This document shows, one piece after another, positions 59,582 through 64,000 of a DNA stretch of 64,000 nt. A program made the translations under genes and the position numbers. Each line of letters opens with the position of its first letter. The stretch's first letter is position 1. Source of the stretch: Verrucosispora sp. WMMD573 (lineage in GTDB: Bacteria; Actinomycetota; Actinomycetes; Mycobacteriales; Micromonosporaceae). The notes under the pieces are model-generated. The model ran no database searches. It worked only from the letters and a program-made list of their open reading frames with translations, and was not told the origin of the DNA. The stretch lies in contig NZ_CP114901.1 in the NCBI RefSeq assembly GCF_027497175.1, positions 1,612,001-1,676,000 on the forward strand, in the 5' to 3' direction.

Positions 59582-60940
59582 TCAGGAGGCCAGCGCGGCC
59601 AGCGGTACGTCGGCGTCGGCGAGCGCCCGGATCACCGCAGCCGACTCGCTGAAGCCGATGATCAGCACCGCATCGGCCCCGAACTGCTTGATCTGCTTGG
59701 CGCCCTCACCGAAGTTGATCGGGGCGGCCTCGGCGTCCTCTCCTGGCTCGTAGCCGAGCAGCTTCACCTTGTCGCCGCCGAAACCGGCCCGCTCCAGCTC
59801 GGCCCGGACGACCTCCTGGAGCCCTTTGCCGTAGGAATCCTCACGCGCCACGATAGCGATCTTCTGCGGGCCGTCCCGGAGGATCACGTCGGCCAGCGCC
59901 CGCCCCTGAAGGCTGTCCGGCGGGGCAGTGCGGAAGTAGAGGCCCTTGTCGTCGGCGTTGGTGAGGTCCGCCGCCGTGTTCGACGGGGAGAAGAGGATCA
60001 GACCGGCGTCCACCACGTCGGGCAGGACCGCCGCGGAGATCCCGGAGCCACCGGCACCGATGATCACGTGTACGCCGGCATCGACGTGACCGGCCACGGT
60101 CGCCTTGGCCACAGCCGGGCTGGTGCCGTCGTCGCCGTCGATCCAGACCACGTCCTCGCCGAGCACCCCACCGGCCGCGTTGATCTCCTTGAGCGCCAGC
60201 GCGGCACCGGCCGCCAGCGGCGGGTTGGCCAGCGCCAGGTCACCGGTCTTGGGCAGCAGGCCACCCAGGACCAGCGGCGCACCGCTCTCCGGGTTGGGAA
60301 AGTTGCCGGTTTGCCGCTTTGCCTTCGGCGGTGCCTTCTTGCTGGCGGTCGACTCGTCCCCGGCGCCGACGAACTCCGTCTTGGCGTCGTTGAGCTGTTG
60401 ACCGTCGAAGTGCAGGGTGGCGTAACTGGCGGTGGCCGGCTCGCCCGCGTCCGTGAAGCCGGCCCGGGTGATCGACACGCTGCGGTACTCGATGTCGGTG
60501 CCCTGGCGGGCCAGCCGCAGGCACTGACTCGCCGTGGTGCAGCTGGTGCCGTTGTTCGTGACGCCCACGATCTGCTTGGCGATGTCCGCGGGGTCGGTCG
60601 ACCCGGCCAGCTGCGCCGCGAGCGCGCTGATCAGCACCGCGTCGTACGCCTCGGCGGCGTAGAGGTAGTCGGTCAACCGGGGATCCACGGACCGTAGCCG
60701 GTTCTTGAAGTCGTCCGGCAGCGGCGTGAGCGGGGTGGTGCCCTTCATCCCGTCGACCAGGCCGGCGCGATCCTTCAACTCCTCCGGGTACGAGTTGAGC
60801 ATGTTGCCGTCCGTGCCGTAGAGGCGCACCTGTTGGGTGGTCGCCTCCTCGGGCTGGTCTTCTCCGCAGGCACTGGTGGCGAGCAGGACCGTGGCGCAGA
60901 CAGCCAGGATGGCCGTCCGCGAGCCGCGCGACATGTGCAT
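59582..60940 (-). CDS. Substrate-binding lipoprotein, apparently circularly permuted
   Basis: A 452-residue exported protein with a lipoprotein signal (TVLLATSACGEDQ; lipid-modified Cys near 25). It belongs to the branched-chain amino-acid-type type I periplasmic binding fold, but the halves appear swapped. Residues about 38-190 resemble the usual C-terminal lobe end (KGTTPLTP, LYAAEAYDAVLISALAAQLAGSTD). Residues about 220-452 start with the usual mature N-terminus (LVLGGLLPKTGDLALANPPLAAGAALALKEINAAGG) and stop after VLIIGFSESAAVIRALADA. A Lys-rich linker joins them. No permease or ATPase gene is adjacent, so the ligand is unknown. Confidence 0.85.
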   Translation of the reverse strand: MHMSRGSRTAILAVCATVLLATSACGEDQPEEATTQQVRLYGTDGNMLNSYPEELKDRAGLVDGMKGTTPLTPLPDDFKNRLRSVDPRLTDYLYAAEAYDAVLISALAAQLAGSTDPADIAKQIVGVTNNGTSCTTASQCLRLARQGTDIEYRSVSITRAGFTDAGEPATASYATLHFDGQQLNDAKTEFVGAGDESTASKKAPPKAKRQTGNFPNPESGAPLVLGGLLPKTGDLALANPPLAAGAALALKEINAAGGVLGEDVVWIDGDDGTSPAVAKATVAGHVDAGVHVIIGAGGSGISAAVLPDVVDAGLILFSPSNTAADLTNADDKGLYFRTAPPDSLQGRALADVILRDGPQKIAIVAREDSYGKGLQEVVRAELERAGFGGDKVKLLGYEPGEDAEAAPINFGEGAKQIKQFGADAVLIIGFSESAAVIRALADADVPLAALAS

Positions 60941-61094
60941 GGTCGTCCTTCCTCGGGCGAAGGTCCGCTGCGCAGACTAGCGTGCCGTGACCGGCGGCGG
61001 GACCGTGGAGGCAGGTCTATCCGCAGGTCGCCTCCGCCATGTGCGGAGAGTAACCATGGTGGGCTCCTTGACCGGCACCCGTACTGTGCGGTCC

Positions 61095-61484
61095 GTGACC
61101 GACTCGCCACAGCAGATGTTCGAGGATGCCGCCGCCATCCTCAGCTCGGCCCTCGACGGGGACTCCGAGGCGGTGGTGGGGACCTTCGACGCGGTGGTCG
61201 ACCGGGCCGGCCTGTCCGGGGTGTACGACGTGGCGTGGTGCCTGGCCGCGACGATGATCGGGGATCCGGTGCCGCCCGGGGCCTGCGCGCTCGACTTTCC
61301 CGGGATCGACCAGGCCGGATACGACGCGCGGTGGGTGGCCCGCTTCGTCAGCGCGTACGCCAACGCCGACCTCGACACCGCCCGGGCGCTGTTCGGCGCG
61401 GCGGCGGCCGACGGGCTGCTGCCGGACTGCCTGCTCACCCTGGCCGGCTCGACCGTGGCGACGCTGCGGCATCGGGCCGCCTGA
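61095..61484 (+). CDS. Conserved hypothetical protein
   Basis: A 129-residue predicted helical protein from the GTG at 61095 (MTDSPQQMFEDAAAILSSALDGDSEAV...TLRHRAA). No motif, membrane span or signal was recognised. Codon usage is normal for the region. The ribosome site is weak, so the start is uncertain. Confidence 0.65.
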   Translation: MTDSPQQMFEDAAAILSSALDGDSEAVVGTFDAVVDRAGLSGVYDVAWCLAATMIGDPVPPGACALDFPGIDQAGYDARWVARFVSAYANADLDTARALFGAAAADGLLPDCLLTLAGSTVATLRHRAA

Positions 61485-61518
61485 CCGTTCGAGCCGGTCG
61501 ACGCGCCCGGCGCGGCGC

Positions 61519-62031
61519 TCATGCCGGCGAGTGGATCAGTGTCGTCGCATAGCGGGAGAGCAGCTCGTGCCAACCGGCGGTCAGGGCTTGTCGGTAGCCC
61601 TCCGCAGCCGTGCCGTGCCGGTCGAAGTGCCGGTGCGTCACCTCGATGAGGGTGCCGGATTCGGCGGGCGTGAAGAGCACCTCGACCTCGCTGGCCCGCG
61701 CCGGGTCGGGCACCGGCGCGCGATCCGCACCGATCTGCCAGGTGAAGACCAGACGGCGGGGCGGATCCCAGGTCAGCACCCGCCCCCAGTCGTTGCGGAA
61801 GCCGTACGGCCCGACCTCGTAGAGCATCCCGCCGGGGCGGGGCTCCATGCCCAGCTCGGCCAGGACTTCCGGACCCGACCAGGTGTACTCCATCACCCAC
61901 CAGTCGGCGAGCCGACCGGTGAAGACCTGGTACGCCCGCTCCGCGGAGGCGGGTACGCGCAGGGTGTTGCGGAGCGCGAACCGCTCAAGGTCCTGCTGGA
62001 TCTCGGTTGGATCGGCCATCCCCTGTCCCAT
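61519..62031 (-). CDS. SRPBCC/AHSA1-family protein
   Basis: A 170-residue START-like fold protein: LERFALRNTLRVPASAERAYQVFTGRLADWWV, GGMLYEVGPYGFRNDWGRVLTWDPPRRLVFTWQI, VEVLFTPAESGTLIEVTHRHF and AGWHELLSRYA. This is the actinobacterial AHSA1-like pattern for small hydrophobic ligands. Start is Met at 62031 or 62019. No partner gene. Confidence 0.82.
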   Translation of the reverse strand: MGQGMADPTEIQQDLERFALRNTLRVPASAERAYQVFTGRLADWWVMEYTWSGPEVLAELGMEPRPGGMLYEVGPYGFRNDWGRVLTWDPPRRLVFTWQIGADRAPVPDPARASEVEVLFTPAESGTLIEVTHRHFDRHGTAAEGYRQALTAGWHELLSRYATTLIHSPA

Positions 62032-62227
62032 AGGCCCGGACCATACCGGCTCATGCCTCGGTGCGCAGCTTCCCCCGATGTCCGTCCCGCCTGATGATCG
62101 TCGTAGTCGCCGATCTCGATCGATCCTGTGGTCCCGATGCGTCTTCCCAACGGGATGGCCGTCCGCAGAGCGGGTATGCGCGGCGGGACGTCGCCGGACG
62201 GTCCGCGACGGTGAGGCGGAGCGGGAC

Positions 62228-63160
62228 ATGACAGAAAGCGCAGAGCCCTCGGTGTCCGGTGTCGGGCAGCCAACCGGTCCGAACGGTGGCGGTGAGCCGG
62301 AGCCGGACGTGCTGCTCGACGTCCCGACGGTCTCGGTCAAGTCGATCCAGCTCTCCGTGGACCGGCTGGACGCCGATCTGTCCCTGCGGACCCGGCTCGC
62401 CGGTCTGCTTCAACTCGACGCCGGTGTCCGCGTGCACGTCGAGGGCGTCGAACTCGACATTGAGGGCGTGGAGGCGCAGGCCCTGCTGAAGGTGCGCCTG
62501 GAGAAGCTGGTGACGATCCTCGACCGCGCGCTGGCCACCATCGACCGCAACCCTCAGGTCATCGACGCGTTGGCCAGAACTGCGAGTGCGGCGTTGGCGG
62601 ACGTGGACCGGGCAGTGGCAGGAGCCGCTGCCGCGGGCGAGCAGGTGGTCGCCACTGCCGCACCCGTCACCGATCCGGTCGTGGAGCGGACCGACCCCGC
62701 GACCCGACGGACCGGACCGGTGTCCGCACCGGCCGCCTCCCGGTCCGCCGGCCCGGTGAGTGGACCTTCCGAGCGACCCAATCGGAACCCACCCTCGGCG
62801 GTGGTGGCCAACTCCGACCGGCAGTCACCCGTCGGTGGGCCGGACGAGGTCGTCGGCCCGTCGAGTCGGGCGGCCGGCGCACCGGGGCCGGTGGCCGGGC
62901 CGCCCGGTGTGGCAACAGACGACCTGGGTCAACAGGTGGGCTCCATCGGTGCGGTCGCCGACCGGACCGGGCGGCCCGGTCGGACCGAGCGGCCCGAGAC
63001 CGAGGCGCCGCCGCCGGAGCAGGGCCCGCCCGACCACCCCGAGACGTCCGGCCCGCGGCAGCTCGCCGAGCAGGCGGGAGAGACACTGCTACAGGCCGGC
63101 CGCAGCGTCTGGGAGGCGATCCAGGGCGGTGTGGCGCAGCGCCGGCAACAGGACGGCTAG
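62228..63160 (+). CDS. Conserved actinobacterial protein with long disordered C-terminal arm
   Basis: 310 residues. Residues 30-125 are a conserved core (VKSIQLSVDRLDADLSLRTRLAGLLQLDAGVRVHVEGVELDIEGVEAQALLKVRLEKLVTILDRALATIDRNPQVI) known from other actinobacteria without function. The rest is Pro/Ala/Thr/Gly-rich and disordered, ending with a short helix (RQLAEQAGETLLQAGRSVWEAI). The core looks like amphipathic helices rather than an enzyme. GGAGCGGG precedes ATG 62228. Confidence 0.75.
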   Translation: MTESAEPSVSGVGQPTGPNGGGEPEPDVLLDVPTVSVKSIQLSVDRLDADLSLRTRLAGLLQLDAGVRVHVEGVELDIEGVEAQALLKVRLEKLVTILDRALATIDRNPQVIDALARTASAALADVDRAVAGAAAAGEQVVATAAPVTDPVVERTDPATRRTGPVSAPAASRSAGPVSGPSERPNRNPPSAVVANSDRQSPVGGPDEVVGPSSRAAGAPGPVAGPPGVATDDLGQQVGSIGAVADRTGRPGRTERPETEAPPPEQGPPDHPETSGPRQLAEQAGETLLQAGRSVWEAIQGGVAQRRQQDG

Positions 63161-63200
63161 CCGGTCGGTGACCGGACGCGACGCCTGCATGGTCGTGCCG

Positions 63201-63896
63201 TTACTCCTCCGACTGGGTGCAGCAGTGGTCGGTGCAGCCCGAGGTCCGGCCGGTGGTCTCGGCGACCGGCCCGGGTGCGCAGTCGTCGCAGTGCTCGCCG
63301 CGCCACGCCTGCACGCCTTCCCGCACCGCGACCCCGGCGATGACGAGCGCGGCGATCGGGTCGGCCCAGGACCAGCCCCACAGCGCGTTGAGAAGCAGAC
63401 CGACGAGCAGCACCGCGGACAGGTACGTGCACAGCAACGTCTGGGTGGAGTCGGCGATGACCGTGGCTGAGCCGAGTTCACGACCGGTGCGTCGCTTGGC
63501 GGCGACCAGCAACGGCATGACGATAAGCGACGCCACGGCCAGGCCGATCCCGACCGGGCTGGCATCGGCTGCACCGCCGGCCAGCAGCGAGCGGAGCGCG
63601 TCGAAGGTCACCCAGGCGGCCAGGGCGAAGAAGGAGAGGCCGATCAGCCGCAGCGCGAGCCGTTCCCGGTCCTCGGGCACCCGGGAGCGGAACTGCCAGA
63701 TGACCACCGCCGCGCTGCTGACCTCGACGAACGAGTCCAGGCCGAAGCCGACCAGCGCGGTGGATGAGGCCGCCGTCCCGGCGGCGATCGCGACCAGGCC
63801 CTCCAGCAGGTTGTAGCCGGCGGTGGCGTAGGCGAGCCGCAGGCTGCGTCGGGACAGCACCGCCCGCCGTTCGGGAGCCAGTGCCGACGTGCTCAC
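63201..63896 (-). CDS. Cation diffusion facilitator transporter with Cys/His-rich tail
   Basis: A 231-residue membrane protein with six hydrophobic segments. GFGLDSFVEVSSAAVVIW (segment II) and STQTLLCTYLSAVLLVG with an Asp in ADST form the CDF cation site. The C-terminal tail is short and Cys-rich (HCDDCAPG...SGCTDHCCTQSEE), replacing the usual cytoplasmic domain and likely chelating metal. The GTG start overlaps the preceding reading frame as GTGA. Zinc, cobalt or similar metal efflux is inferred. Confidence 0.88.
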   Translation of the reverse strand: MSTSALAPERRAVLSRRSLRLAYATAGYNLLEGLVAIAAGTAASSTALVGFGLDSFVEVSSAAVVIWQFRSRVPEDRERLALRLIGLSFFALAAWVTFDALRSLLAGGAADASPVGIGLAVASLIVMPLLVAAKRRTGRELGSATVIADSTQTLLCTYLSAVLLVGLLLNALWGWSWADPIAALVIAGVAVREGVQAWRGEHCDDCAPGPVAETTGRTSGCTDHCCTQSEE

Positions 63897-64000
63897 GCCC
63901 GCGCCCCGTTCGGGGTGCCGGAAGACCGGGTGGTCGGAAACCGTCGACCGTTGCTGTCCCCTTCCGTGAGTTCGACGAAGGGCAACGGGCAGCTCGGGCT
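63893..64000 (-). CDS. C-terminal end of a probable metal-responsive regulator (partial)
   Basis: An open frame of 35 codons runs from the window edge to a TGA that overlaps the CDF start (GTGA). Its end reads SCPLPFVELTEGDSNGRR and then a Ser/Thr/Pro/Gly tail. Only the tail is present, so the family cannot be proven. Direct coupling to a CDF transporter suggests an ArsR/CmtR-type repressor. Confidence 0.45.
   Translation of the reverse strand, partial: SPSCPLPFVELTEGDSNGRRFPTTRSSGTPNGARA

Overview
The window is very GC-rich actinobacterial chromosome with dense gene packing, many GTG starts and many ATGA/GTGA overlaps between genes. Gene content and order point to the family Micromonosporaceae, most likely Micromonospora or a close relative. 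The order of the block from the SCP-like gene (47.8 kb) through purF, purM, a DUF3073 gene and vdh to bldC (55.9 kb) recalls the Streptomyces bldC neighbourhood, here with a RiPP cassette inserted. A fadA2/fabG4/htdX block (33.4-37.3 kb) recalls the mycobacterial Rv0241c-Rv0243 locus. These synteny statements come from memory, not from a search.

Layout. 1-4 kb: the Pnkp-Hen1 RNA repair operon, with pnkp cut by the edge. 4-11 kb: a holin-like membrane protein, class II aldolase behind an unusual repeated leader, a LOG-family protein, DUF3151, a MinD/ParA-like ATPase with a long Pro-rich arm, and a degenerate diacylglycerol-kinase-like protein. 11-15 kb: purA and purD flanking a DUF559-type protein and two copies of a 60-61 bp palindrome. 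15-24.5 kb: an ECF sigma factor with an anti-sigma-like partner, then a three-gene YqiJ / flotillin / giant AAA+ ATPase operon. 24.6-28.6 kb: an acyl-CoA ligase / acyl-CoA dehydrogenase / SCP2 operon opposite a TetR regulator, with a perfect palindromic operator between them. 28.6-33.4 kb: DedA and a translationally coupled four-gene cluster (NrtR-like Nudix regulator, J-domain pseudokinase, VWA protein, divergent PurA paralogue). 33.4-37.3 kb: the fatty-acid block. 37.4-45.4 kb: purB, a YbjQ-like protein, a secreted trypsin, purSQL and a ComB-like phosphatase. 45.4-56 kb: a membrane protein with a 340-residue Gly/Tyr-rich tail, purF, purM, an AmcA/AmcB cyclophane RiPP pair, DUF3073, valine dehydrogenase and bldC. 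56-64 kb: small enzymes, a two-gene beta-oxidation unit, an apparently circularly permuted substrate-binding lipoprotein, a CDF transporter, and the end of a probable regulator.

How it works together. Eight purine genes (purA, D, B, S, Q, L, F, M) sit at six separate places within 40 kb, supplying most of IMP and AMP synthesis. The most system-like unit without a clear described function is the cluster at 29.2-33.4 kb. Its PurA paralogue keeps the P-loop, catalytic Asp and His but has lost most of the aspartate-binding arginine loop. Its kinase has lost the catalytic Asp. Its promoter carries a striking AT-rich inverted repeat.

The 60-61 bp palindrome family (four copies, all beside purA, purD or purB) and the RiPP cassette are the next most interesting items. 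No tRNA, rRNA, CRISPR array, transposase or prophage was recognised.
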